Source: Daucus carota subsp. sativus
Taxonomy: Eukaryota; Streptophyta; Magnoliopsida; Apiales; Apiaceae
Assembly (NCBI RefSeq): GCF_001625215.2
Contig: NC_030384.2
Span: forward strand, 40,024,390 to 40,088,389
Length of the DNA: 64,000 nucleotides
Direction of reading: 5' to 3'
The translations under genes were made by a program, and so were the position numbers. The notes beneath the pieces were generated by a model. That model made no database searches. It had not been told where the DNA came from and saw only the letters and a list, made by a program, of their open reading frames with translations. Shown here one piece after another: positions 33,199-45,664 of this stretch (its first letter is position 1; each line of letters opens with the position of its first letter).

Positions 33199-36100
33199 TT
33201 ATACCAGAGATTGCTCATGGCTATCTTTGCCCATATTTTGTGTACTCCATGCTGACCCTAAATTCGACGTTGTCATGGATGTGGTGTCGAGTGTAGTGGC
33301 CAGACTAAGATCATCATCTTCAATTGGCCCCATTGCAGGCCATATGAAAGCTGGCTTGAATGGTGGAACATGTGGCACTGGCATGTTCCCTAGTAGAATC
33401 TGAACTATGGTTTGCGTTTTAGGCCTTTCATGGGCTATTGGGTGTGAACAAGCCAACCCTAGTAGCAACAGCCTTTCAGCTTCCTCAGCTACATAATCAC
33501 CAGCAAGTCTTTCATCGACGGCGTCAAGTATACGTCCGTCTCGATGTAAAAACCAAACCCAGTCTACTAAGAACTGAAAACCGCCTATTTTAGTGCCAGG
33601 CCTCTGTCCGCATACTACTTCAATCAGCACGGCTCCAAAGGCATACACATCTGATCTCTGGGTGGCCCTTCCTGTGTGGAAACACTCTGGCGCGATGTAT
33701 CCAACTGTGCCTAGCACTCCCTCAGCCTCCATATAAGAGGTCTTTTCATTGTCCAGGGCACGTGCAAGGCCAAAGTCGCCAAGCCGGGCATTAAAGTTGG
33801 AATCAAGCATGATATTGCTGGCTTTGACATCACGATGAACCACTCTTACATCATATTCATTATGAAGATAATGCAGAGCTGAGGCAACCCCGGAGACGAT
33901 TTTGTACCGCAGTGCCCAGCTCAGTGGCTGCTTTCCAGGTTCCGCAAAGAGGTGCATGTCAAGGCTTCCATTAGGCATGTATTCATACAAGAGTAGTAGC
34001 TTTTCGTTCTTGTAACACCATCCTGTGATTGAAAATGGTATCAATGTTAGTGTTGGACATATCTAAACATCCATTCTTTTCATTACAAAAGAATAATTAT
34101 CTATCATGTCTTATAACTGGAGTATTTGATCATAGACCTACTGTTACATTCAAACATTCTATGCAGTTATTTGGAAAGGTTCCCTGTCCTCTTCACTCAA
34201 GCCATCATTCCTATCTGTTTTTTTTGGCGGGCTCCATGAAGAATGTCAAAGGAAACATCACAAACTTCATTTATTTTTTTAATTGCAATATGGCCATGTG
34301 CATATGCAAGCCACAAGCACTTGTTCAAGTTACATACAAGTCAAAGTGCGCATATGTAACTGTAAGCCACAAGCACTTGTTCAACACATACAAGTCAAAG
34401 ATTGATGAAAATGATATAAAATCAAGTAATTGCCCTTGTTCTTATCACCTAAAAAATTGTCTTTAGAGCACATTAAAAACGTAATATCTATAATATAATC
34501 CTGAGAATCTAGCTAAGGAAAATTCCTGCTTCTATCTTTCTTATTCATAGCCTCATAGTTCTACTTGGTTAATTGTCAACAATAACACAAATCAAAAAAA
34601 GAGGCCAGCCTATGTGGGTCAGGTGTTTGTTAGATTCTTGGATCCATTATATTTTTTAATTTTTTTCCCAGTAAATGAGTTGGTCTTTTAAATTATCTTA
34701 AGCTCTATATGTATTCTATTTCAACTACCTATCAGGGGAGCTCGTGGATGAGAAACTGATCCAACAAACATTAATCCTTATTAAGATGATCATTTCAAAT
34801 AAAGTTGTATTATCATTCTTAACAACAAATTTAGATGAACTTCTTCCATCTAATCCAAAGCTATTCACTTTACGTATTTGTGATCTTAATAAATCTGCAG
34901 TTCACAAAATGCTTCCGGAATTCATTTCAATAGATTGAATTTAATTTTAAAATCTAAAATCTTAAAAATTAATTCCATTTCAGGGGGTGTGGGAAACAAG
35001 ACAATTTCAAATAACATCATATGAATTTTTGAAGTCTGGATTCATAGTTAAATTTTATGGAATTAGGCCAAATCTGTTTCTTCGCCAATTTTATCCAATT
35101 CCAGAATTTCAAATGAACCCAAATTATCAGAACAGACGAGCTCTGTCGGGGTACACCTTACATGGAAAATATGATATCTACGAGCACAAGGGCAGTATAG
35201 ATCAGAAACTTATTTAGCCTATTCAATATGGATGTTATTGTTTGTCTACACAGAACATCCACCACAAAGTCAGAAACCAAGTAAAACGAAATAAAAGTCA
35301 CTATCCACCCGTCATTAGTTATCAATTATGACTTCTAATTAATTGGTCTTTCTTTTGTTTCTTACTGTACATTTTACAAGCCTTATCTTCTATTGTTATC
35401 AAAGAACAGTAGAGCACATCCAAGTTTTCTATTTCATTTTCTTTTTAATAAGTATCCAATGCTTTTGGTTACTGTTTGTTAAAATACTATCAATCCAGCT
35501 TGGTTCTTTGTCATCTCATATCACAATTCCCACCCAGCCATCATTACTGACTCACAACTTGGTCCAAAGTTATCGTATATGTTAGTTGTCAAATATGCCA
35601 AAACAATTGAGAAGGAATATAAACGCTCTCATTTCAAATTTGGCAAGGCAACAACTACATGATTTAGACTCCAGAAACACATTCTCAAATACAAATCAGA
35701 GAAATCAAAATTTTTTAGGACCTGAGTACAGATAAACATCAATAACCGGAACAAACACAATAAGAATGTCGCACTCAGAATTTAAGACGGGATACGTTAT
35801 ACACAGATTTTATCTAATAGAGAGGCCTAATTGTATAAAAACACTATTGTTCAACGTATTTCTAACCACAAATATAGAACACACTTCTAACAACTACAAG
35901 ATTATAAGACATGGTTTTTTCCTATGTTGAAAATTCCATCAAACAGTTTACCTGCTCTAAATTTCCAAATCTATACAAACAAGGAAAGCACACAGATTTA
36001 AACACCAAAAATAGCACAAACATGTCAAATCTCATCAAGGTCAAGAACTTAAAACCGAAAATTAAGAAACTCACCAAGCAGCCGAACAAGATGTTTGTGT

Positions 36101-37341
36101 CGTAGCCGATTGATGATCGTAAGCTCGGCCAAGAAATCATCCTCGCCCTTAAGACTTTCCCTGGAAAACCACTTGACAGCCACCTCCAAATTCTCCTCAT
36201 CAGGCAAAACACCCCTATACACAACCCCATACCCCCCCTGTCCCAACTTAAACTTATCATCAAAATTATTCGTAGCTTTCTTCAAATCCCTAAACTTAAA
36301 CTCTCTCGGTGTCCCTGGCAAACTCCGAAGTGCCCCCAAGATATTCGACGAAATGTTCCCCCTCTTCCTCCGCTTCTTCCTCAAATAAACCACCATAAAT
36401 CCCGCCCCCACAACCAACAACACAACCACCGGAATCCCCACGCCCAACGCAATCGCCAACACCGGAACTTCATCTTTCACGTAAGACGTCACCGTGAGGT
36501 TCCATTTCCGCACACAATTCAACTGAATATCACTCCCCGTAGACGCAGAAAACCCAAAATACGATTCCTGCTCAACATAAAGCGCCAGATTCAGATCTTG
36601 CTTCAAAACAGGCTCACCAGGCATAGCCGGCGTGGGCCCATCTATCGAAGAATTCGCAATGTAAACTTCTAGAACCTTCTTCACACCGTCATAATTCACC
36701 CACACATTATACAACCTAGTCCCCTTCGGCACAAGCTCGATCCCAAACCGAGACAACGAAGTAGTCTTCACTGATCTAACAGAGTTTATATTAAGCCCAA
36801 CATGATTATCATCCGGATCGAAATCTTGCTTCGCTGTATCCAACTCAACCGCAACAATCTTATTGCTAGCCTCGCTATCCGTAGAAGCATTAGTCAAACC
36901 AAGATATTGACCATAACTATTCAACGGCAAGTTTAGATTGGGAGCTATAAAGAAAGCCAAGCCTTCACCGGGAGTATCATTGGTAGGCCTGAAAATATTT
37001 ATAAGAAACGAGGAGTTGAAAGAAGCTAATCTTGTCGTGTTGCTGTCTCCGTTCCAGAGCTTGAATTTTTGCGGCAAGAAGGCTCTGCCGGACTGGTTCT
37101 GTTTGGGGACTATGTCGCCGCTGCCGGAGCTGTCCGGAGTGAGCTGAATAGCGTTGTTGTGTATGGTTGCATTTTTGTCTAGTTTAAGGATCCTGTAGTA
37201 GTAGTCGATGTTGTCGTCAAAGGAACGTGTGACGCCGTAGGAGCCCTTGAATGTTTTGAGCTTGTCGGAGCGGACGACGGTGATGGTGAGGAGGAAGAGG
37301 AATGCGGTGGCGGCGGCGTTGAGGCCTGGCGGAGCTACCAT
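33199..37341 (-). CDS. L-type lectin-domain receptor kinase, S.5 type
   Basis: Plasma-membrane receptor-like kinase. Two exons: 37341-36075 and 34022-33199 (minus), donor GTGAGT, acceptor CACAG; 696 residues. Residues 1-25 are a signal peptide. A legume-lectin-like domain spans about 26-275 (AFFIAPNLNLP, VAVELDT, HVGLNINS, FGFSAST). A transmembrane helix is at about 292-320, followed by a basic stop-transfer stretch (RKKRRKRG). The kinase has GQGGYG (367-372), the ATP lysine in VAVKW (390), HRD (485-487), DFG (505-507) and APE; HRD makes it an RD kinase likely to be active. The C-terminal region VPHVPPFKPAF is typical of the S.5 subgroup (Arabidopsis LECRK-S.5). I chose the ATG at 37341 over the upstream in-frame ATG at 37599 because it is followed at once by the signal peptide. 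The ligand is unknown. The 2-kb intron is unusual, since most genes of this family lack introns. Confidence 0.93.
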
Positions 37342-40300
37342 GAGTTGCGTGTATAAGAAGCAAAACCAGGGTAGAAAAAAGAAATATATAGTATTGATAT
37401 AGTATTGATGCGTGTGCTTGTTGTGTGTGTGTGTATAAATTACATATACGGTGAGCTTTGGACGAGGAAGAGTGTTATGAGATGCACGCGGGGATTTTTC
37501 TTTTGGTGTTCTGGGGAACTTATTACAGCATATCTGCTGCAGTGTAATACAATAGGAAAGTGAATGGAAGCCACTGGCCAGATATAGGGCATATAGCAAT
37601 ATTTTTTAAGTATAGGGTTGTTATTCTTGACTTTTTTCTTCAAACTTTTCATTTCATACTCCTGGCATGTGTTTTAGTAAATCTTAAATAATCTTTTCCC
37701 CATATTTTTAGTTAGATATGTTTTCTCACTTTATTTTAATATTATTTATTATATGAGTTCAATTTTAGAAAGTAAAAATTCATTTCAAGGTCATATGTGT
37801 CTAACTTGGAAGAAGATAGGAAGGATAAAATGAAACTCGAGGTTTTTCTTGTTGTGATTAAATATTATAGGATGACAGTTTTAGGTGACATACATTAAAT
37901 TGCTTTAAACATAAATTGGTATATCTATCTTAAATTTACTTTTGTATAAGTAACTGTAATTTTATAAAATTGAAGTAAAGATGTTGTGTTTCTGACATTT
38001 ATTTGTATCTCTATTCAAAAATTAATTATAAAATATGATATAAAATTAGATATTATTTAAGTTTTTAATGTTTAAGAATCTTAGTTATATCAGGTCGAAC
38101 AGTCATTTTTCCGTATAAGACAATAAAAAATTTTCCGTATAAGACAATAAAAAATTTATATACCTGCATAAAATTATCTCACTTGTACTTAATATTAAAA
38201 AAAAATCAGAAAATATTCTCCGCCTAACCTCGTTCGCCTTTATCTCCTTATCCACCTCTTCTGTCATCTCCATCTCTGTCCCTTTACTTTCCATCTCAAT
38301 TCTCTCCCTCTTGACAATTTTAATTTCTAATCACCCCTACTCTGTCCACACAATTTCTGTTTTCTGATTTTAATTCTATATCAATAAAAATTTTCTTTTG
38401 CTTGTTTTTTCTTTGATAAAATCGAGTTTTATTCCACAAAATTCAAAAAATCCATATCAGTTTTTTCGTACCCTTTTGTTTGAGTTATTGTTTGTGTATT
38501 TGAGTGTCTCGCTTTGTGAGATGTGTCTCGCTTTATGCGATACGTTGGTTGTGTTGAAAATGAGTTTTACGATGTACTGAGAGATCTGGAAATCTTGCAT
38601 CAACAACACTTTCGACAGGTTTATAGCCAGTGTCAAAAATATCTATTCATAGCATGAGGCCTTTAAACTCAGTTTTTACAACTGAGTCCTCTAAATTTTG
38701 TACTATACATGAAATTATGTAATTACTGTCATGGTCAATTGTGAAATTAATGTTTTCAGGAGAGATGCGGGCTGGATTTGTGGGAAAACAGTTATCTTTA
38801 TTTTTAATTTTCAGAATATTTATATTCAGTTAATTAGGACATCTGAAAACAAAACGACTAATTATTTAGCTCGTTTATTTATTTTTCAAACGTTTGCATG
38901 ATCAATTTATGGATTGAGTCGTTTTCTAAGTATTAATAAAATTCGCTTTAAATTTGACAAAAAAAAATATAGATACCAGTAATAATTAATAATATTGTCT
39001 ATGTCTTCACTATTCACCTACACTTATTTTTCGAGGAGTTGAATAACCCATCTTTCTAAACTACTTTTAACTTTAACAAGTTTAGTCCTGTATCTTTATT
39101 TAAATATCTTTATTCAGAGTAAATCAAACAACTTCAACAAATGAATTTCTAAATTTAAATATTTGACATATTTTATTAAAATATGCATTCCAATATAAAT
39201 ATTTTAAAATAAATATATATACGTACTAAAATTTTCATATATTATATAAATTATAATATTAAAACTTTAAATAAATAAAACAATTGCTCATTCGTATAAA
39301 CTAAACAAAACCCCTTGTTTCCTCCCTCTGTTGATAGATCAAGGTACTATATTGAGAAAACCGAGTTCAAATTCTCGTTCCCTTTCCGAATAAACTGTTC
39401 ATATATAAACAAGATTAAAATATATAAAGATTTATACCGTCTAAGTAAAATATGCCGTAACATTATACAAATAATGTTGGTCAACTGAATAAATTTATGA
39501 ATCGTATCCCATCAACTAAATAAAAAACCAGAATTTGCTATTATCTACACGTAATCTTTCTTACGCAAGACAAACTGATTAATCATGTTTGAGTTAAATG
39601 TCAGATATCTTAGAGAGAGATATTTTAAATTAGTGTCTTAAATTAAAATATGAAGTATTTGAAAAAGAGGTGGATCGTCACTTGATATCATATTTCTTTC
39701 ATTTTAACAAATTTCTCTTCTTACATGGTTTTCCTTCCACCCCACTAATACTAATTCAAATATGTTATTATTTTATTAATAAAATAAAATTATAGAATAT
39801 TTAGTAAACTTTATGTATCATATTATCCTAAATCAATGAAACATTGTGGGTGTTTTGGAAATTAGCTTCCCATCTTTTTCAACGTAAAAGCGGGTTCTAC
39901 TTCACTGCGTGTGTTTGGCTATTAATTTGAAGCACTTATAATAGGTTTGAGAAGTTCAGAAAAGAAGCTAGGTATTGTAGTTTTTTTTTCCACCTCAACT
40001 TCTTCTACTCTTCCTAACACACTTTTTAATACAACTATGTTTATATTAAATTATCCGGGATTTTTATCATCATGAACTATCTCTCACAAAATATATGTAT
40101 GGCGCTTGATACACTACCTCCCATAATATCATTAAATTAAAGTTGGCATACTGTCTTAAGTCAATGTGTTCTGATTATAAAACTCTTTTTCTCACAAAAT
40201 TAATTAAAAGAAATTTAAATAATAAAAAAATTTGTATTATTGTAATTTAAATAGTAAAAATCTTTTATTATTGTCATTATTTTTTTAATAAGATAAAACA

Positions 40301-40769
40301 ATTTTATATTATGAATTTATCAAATTAAAAATTAAATTATCCAAACACTAAATAATTTATAAGTTATGATATGCAAACACTTTTAATAATTAAGTTGAGC
40401 CAAACGGCTCATAATCTTTTTAATCAGCCGCAGGCTGCAGCCGATGCTTTTACAGTTTCGTTAACTACAATAACAGCTCGCAAGATGTTCACTGCGCCGG
40501 GTCAGCCAAAACCACTGTGTTACAACTTACAAGTTACAACGTGATGGATAGCTTAAAAGCACCGTAACATAATAGAAAATATATTTGAAACAAATATGTC
40601 ACAGTATGCAGCCAAAAATCGTGTTATTATTATCATATCATATATATATATTAGAATATATAATAATAACGTTATTATACGTAATTCATGTAAACATAAT
40701 AATATAATATCATTGTGATTAAATCATAAATAACAAACAATTATAAAAAATATACCCCTATCATGAGTA

Positions 40770-40967
40770 CTCCTCCTATCCTGTCATATGTAGGACGGAA
40801 AATTCGACATATTTTTGAAACTCATATAAAGTTTTAGTGTCATAATTTATTTTAAAATTTTCTTTCTTGACGTAAAAAATAAAAAATTAAATTTTTATCA
40901 AGAAAAAATAAATTAAATAAGTTATAAAAAAATTATATGAAATTTTAAAACGTGCCGAGGGAGGGAG
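40770..40967. mobile_element. Degraded Stowaway MITE, about 198 bp
   Basis: Left end CTCCTCCTATCCTGTCATAT, right end reversed CTCCCTCCCTCGGCACG, with TA on both sides (40768-40769, 40968-40969). The interior has complementary halves around AAAATTTTCTTTCTTGACG. Confidence 0.65.
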
Positions 40968-41677
40968 TAATAAGCAAGCAACAATAAAACTAAAATTAAC
41001 ATCATCCGTCGATTAATAATAACACGGAGGATCAAATTTTAGTTACGAATTTGGATTATACGTGCTTCTGTTTCGGCATCATTCAAAAGTTGCATCCCAA
41101 CTAAAAACTATAAAGATGCTTTGCACTTTAACCAAAAGATATGTTTAATATTTGCAAATGGCCAGTACATGTTATTATAATTGCTACTTACTCGCTTCTT
41201 TATACCATATGATTCAATAATTAAAGCGTGACCTTTTTCTTTCTTGACGATCGCTAATATTCTTTACCAGCAAACAGTCACTCATATAAACAACAAAAAT
41301 ACGAGACTACGAGTAGGTTTTTGAAGAAGTATATCACATAAAATTTACTGTAAAAAGTAATACTGTTTTGAAATTTAGTCATTTGATTCACGAAAACCGA
41401 AGTTTTCATTTAAATAAATTTCGAGGAAGAAACATAAGTGCAGAAAAAAGAAAAAACCAATTTGTACTCCAAAATACTGAACTAGAGGCCCAGTGCGTAT
41501 ATATAATACATGCAGAAATTAGACAAGAATACGTCGAAAAAGATTAATATTTCTATTATACAACATATATTATTATAGAAACAAAAATTACATCACAGCA
41601 TGTCTAAAAGTGCATTCTATAAAGCGAAGATCCTTCATGTGTCATGTCTCTTGCCATCTTCCATGAGTAAAAAGTCT

Positions 41678-41929
41678 CAGGGGCCGTTTGGCTGAACTTA
41701 AAATAAGTGCTTCTTGGTTAAAATAAATAAGTGGAGTAGAAGTTAGAAGCCAGACAAGACTTATAAGTGATTAAAGTGTTTGGCAAATAAGCAAAAGTTC
41801 TGAAACAAAAGCTAGCATTCCTAGCTTTTTATAAGTGCTTCTTGACTTATTACACAAACAGTACGAAATAAGTACTTCTAACTTATAAGTCCAGAAGTCG
41901 GCTTAAAAGCCGTAGCCAAACACCACCTG
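41678..41929 (+). mobile_element. MITE of the three-copy ACTTATAAGT family (copy B)
   Basis: Ends CAGGGGCCGTTTGGCT and, reversed, CAGGTGGTGTTTGGCT are good inverted repeats of hAT type. Interior blocks are shared with copies A and C: AAGTGGAGTAGAAGTTAGAA, ACTTATAAGTGATTAAAG, TTTTATAAGTGCTTCT and ACACAAACAGTACG. No clear 8-base duplication remains. Confidence 0.75.
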
Positions 41930-43647
41930 AATTTATTCAGGTGGAATCATTGAACAAAAAAGTGGATGAAATTAAGCGTGTTAACACGGTTTTGTAATAA
42001 AAGGAAAAGGAGATAGATTAAAAAATCGATGGACTGGCTATTAACCTTCCCTTCGCAGGCACTGATATTGCATTCTATTGCTTTTTTGAGAAAAGCATTC
42101 TATTGCTGTATTTATATCTATTTATAACTGTATATAAAAGAACATCTTCCTTAATTCTAGACGATTTATATTTGTCTTTTTTTTTCTTAAACTTCTCCAA
42201 TTTTTTTTAACATCTTATAAATCATTTATAATATAAAATAATTCAAATAGACAATTTGATCCGAAATTATCAGATTAAGTAATTTCAAGTCGCGAGTCAT
42301 TGTTTTAAATTTATATAAATGAATCATATATTTTACATCTTCCATGTAGACGGGAAAATTATATTATCTAAGTGTCCAGAAATGTTTAGATTTAGATGAT
42401 AAAGTAGTTGAGAAGCCGCGTGTTGCGGCGGCCTATAAAAATTATATTAATAATTTGAAATTAGTATTTGTAAGATAAAATAAACGTGTGGTAACCTATA
42501 AAAATTATATTAATGATTCATAATTAATATTTGTAGAATAAAATAAATTTTATATTATAAACATCTTGATGCAATACCAATATTAATATATAAAATTACA
42601 GAATTGGATTATAATTCATGAGTGGAAAAATGAAAATAAATTTCTACATATAATTATCGATTTAAAACATGACGAATCTTAATTTTAGTTGTGTTTTTTT
42701 TAAGTAATCATGTTTTTTGCTAACATTGTCATTAATTTATAAACAGTACTACTTCTTAGACATATACACCACGCCCTACACGTAAAAAGCATGAGGCTCT
42801 TTAACAGAACTAATTGATTGATGATATCTAACCATATACATTGATTCACCAATAAAACAAGTAAGCTTGCAAGTACATAAGTGCGTAAAAGTCAGAAAAA
42901 AAATATTGAGATGCAACTCCAAAATCATCTCAGTTTTAACAGGGACAAACATTAATCATGTCGGGACGTATGAATTCTAATCCATGCTGGTGTAGTATGT
43001 TAGTGACTCCTTCCTCCAATTTCTTTGGATTGGTTGTCGGCAAAAACATTAATTTAAATTTATGAGATAGCAGTCTACTCTCACATTCGACAAACTCTTA
43101 CTCTTATCAATCAATCATCTCTATCGCCATTCAAAACATCTCTCATACTGTAACGAATTAGATGGTGAAGATAGATAGGCAAAAATAATGTTTACAAAGA
43201 GTATTTGCACCTTCACCGTATGTGTAGATATGTGTAGAACGATGATTTCCCAAGATAAAACGGGTTACGATGTCGTTGCATAAGAACGACACCACCAGCG
43301 AGTAGGGTTGTGGTATTGAGGGAGAAAGGGGGTTGTGTTTAGATCATCCAAAATCCTACAACCTATAGGGGTATTTATAAGCGCAGGGACTTATGTGCTA
43401 CTCTTTTCCATAATTAAATAATCTAAAACCGAATCAGATTAAAAAACTTGCGAGCTACTATATTCCACAAATAATCTGAAACAGAATCAGATTAATTTAT
43501 GCCAAGATATATATATCATATCAATTAATCTGAAATATTTTTTTTTGATATTTTTCATCCAAAAATTCTAGAAAATTAGAAAAATAGAACGGAGCTATCT
43601 GAGAGGCGCCACCTACACGCCCCTCGCTTCTCCTTTATATAAATATA

Positions 43648-45134
43648 CTAGTTGAGAAGCTGCGCGTTGCGGCGGTCTATAAAAATTATATTAATAATTC
43701 AATATTAATATTTGTAGAATAAAATAATTTTGTTGTTGTCTATTAAAAGTATATTAATATATTAATGTTTCAAAATTAATACTTGTAGGATTCAATAAAT
43801 TTTTATTATAAAAATCTTGATTTAATACCAATACTAATATATAAAATTGCAAATTTGGACTATAATTCATGATGAAAAAAAATGAAAATAAATTTTTACA
43901 AGTAATTAACAATTTATAGCATGACGAATCTTAATTTTATTTGTTTTTTTTAAAAAGTAATCACGTTCTTCCATTGTCATCTTTCTCCAATATTTTTGGA
44001 TCGATTGTGCACAAACACATCTAACTTAAATATGTGAGATAGCGGTCTATAACTACCACCCTTGCTTGTAACAACCTTTATTTTTTAATACTATATAAAC
44101 AAACTTTACTTAAAAGTTTTTTGAACGGTGCAAGTAGATAATGCATGAATAATTTTTTCCTTTATACAAATTAAATCATATAAAAATTAACAACAACAAA
44201 CATGTCTGATGAACAAAACAAATATTATAAAAGAATAACCAACAAACATATATCACTAATAGTAGATTTATTGATATCAACCATCAACATTATGTCAAGT
44301 CTATATTCTTTTTCCGTGTTTGGATTTGTCGACTCCAATATAGCGGTCTATAACTACCTTTGCTTGCAACAACCTTTATTTTTTTTGGTATTGTATAAAC
44401 AACATTCACTTATCATTGCACTTCCGAGTTAGAAATCGAGCACAAGAACTATCACCAGAGAGAGGTAGGGTTGTAGTATTGAGAGAGAGTAAGTTGTGTT
44501 GAGATGATCCAAAACCCTACGATCTATAAGGGTATTTATAGGTGCAGAGAGACTTGTGTGCTATTCTTTCCCATAATTAAATAATCTGAAACAAAATCAG
44601 ATTAAAACTTTCAAGCTACTATATTCCATAAATAATTTGTATTTCCCATAATTAAATAATCTGAAACAAAATCAGATTATAATTTGTATTTCCCATAATT
44701 AAATAATCTGAAACAAAATCAGATTAAAATTTTCAAGCTACTATATTCCGTAAATAATTTGTATTTCCCATAATTAAATAATATAAAACAAAATCAGATT
44801 AAAACTTTCAAGCTACTATATTTCATAAATAATTTGAAACAAAATCAGATTAAAACTTTCAAGCTACTATATTCCATAAATAATTTGTCTTTCCCATAAT
44901 TAAATAATCTGAAAGAAAATCAGATTAAAACTCTCAACAAACTATATTCCATAAATAATTTGAAACAAAATCAGATTCTAAAACTTGCTTCTAATATACC
45001 CGAAATTTAAAAAGGTAGTTCTAATTTTTGATATTTTTCATTTAAAAATTCCAAAGAATTAGAAAAATAGAACGGAGCGATGTGAGAGGCGCCACCTAGA
45101 CGCCCCTCGCTTCTCCTTTATATAAATATATTGA
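43648..45134 (-). mobile_element. Inserted Helitron (copy 1, inner), 1487 bp
   Basis: The minus strand begins TCAATATATTTATATAAAGG at 45134 and ends with a hairpin (GCCGC-CGCAACGC-GCAGC, one mismatch), TTCTCAACTAG, CTAG at 43651-43648. The flanks are A and T, which are bases 4 and 5 of the older element. It is about 250 bp longer than its relatives because of an internal tandem array at 44568-44978. The 76-residue open frame at 44202-44432 is internal Helitron sequence, also present in reverse at 17130-17321. Confidence 0.88.
44568..44978. repeat. Tandem array of about 74-bp units within the inner Helitron
   Basis: About five to six units of the form TTCCCATAATTAAATAATCTG, AAACAAAATCAGATTAAAA, CTTTCAAGCTACTATATTCC, ATAAATAATTTG. 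Some units are shortened to 47-54 bases. The unit is present about once or twice in the related Helitrons, so it expanded in this copy. Spacing and divergence are not those of a CRISPR array. Confidence 0.9.
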
Positions 45135-45559
45135 TTGATGATTGATTGATGATTATATTACTTCAATATCCAGAGATGGTTTGATGATAAGATTTCTGGA
45201 ATAAAAAAATACACCATCTATGAAATATATGTATTCGGACAAATATATTATTCTAATTTTAATCTAATATGTCAATTTATTAAATCAGTCGATTTCAGAA
45301 CCACAAACCTGACAAAAAAGAAAAGAAAAGAATAAAAAAAAAAGAAGCAGCATTGGGCAAGTTCATTGGGGCTTCAAATGAAGCGGCCCAAGCGCGAGGG
45401 AGAGCTAAAACTATAATACTGGGCGAGCCAAGTGGATGTGGATGGAACGATGCTTCAATACATTTGGGCCTTTTGGATTCTAGCTGGGTCTGGACTCTGG
45501 ATCATAAATAAAATCCCACGCATTAAACAAACCGCCTGGTTATCTCATCTCATGTTATT

Positions 45560-45664
45560 ACAGGAAGAACACAAATCCAAACACCCACAGCTCTGTCCTG
45601 TTCTGTCCCTTTGTGCAAGTCGCCTCTTGCCCTAGCTTTCTAATCGCCTTCTGCTACTCCACAG
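45560..45664 (+). other. Probable noncoding first exon of the coiled-coil protein gene
   Basis: A CT-rich leader (CTCTGTCCTGTTCTGTCCC and CGCCTTCTGCTACTCCACAG) is followed by GTGATTTTTC at 45665, a plausible splice donor and U-rich intron start. Upstream there are several TGGGCY-type motifs (GCCCAA, TTGGGCC at about 45392-45470), common in promoters of broadly expressed plant genes. No TATA box is convincing. The exon would join the exon that starts shortly before 47860. Confidence 0.5.

Larger units (their letters stand above)
37342..42403. other. Gene-poor AT-rich region
   Basis: It includes the receptor-kinase promoter (a possible TATA, TTTATACAC on the minus strand near 37430-37440) and a short direct repeat, TTTTCCGTATAAGACAATAA, twice at 38108-38155. 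Two MITEs are listed separately. A possible decayed hAT-like element spans about 39905-40415 (TGTTTGGCT and, reversed, GCCGTTTGGCTCAACTTAA). No gene can be supported. Confidence 0.5.
42404..45138 (-). mobile_element. Helitron interrupted by another Helitron (copy 2, outer)
   Basis: On the minus strand the outer element starts TCAA at 45138-45135 after an A. It resumes at 43647 as TATATTTATATAAAGGAG and ends at 42404 with the hairpin GCCGC-CGCAACACG-CGGC and CTAC (a mutated CTAG), followed by T. Without the insert it is 1248 bp, almost the length of the copy at 16670-17907. It has the same GAAGCGAGGGGCG block, TATA-like block (TATTTATA at 43372-43379 on plus) and CT-rich leader. The copy at 43648-45134 is inserted between its bases 4 and 5, between A and T as Helitrons require. 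Confidence 0.85.

Noticed and set aside
36049-37599. Longer start of the receptor kinase at 37599
   Set aside because: The extra 86 residues have no domain and would bury the signal peptide that begins at 37341.
44568-44978. Regular repeats that might suggest a CRISPR array
   Set aside because: Units are about 74 bp, directly adjacent and diverged, with no unique spacers, inside a plant Helitron.
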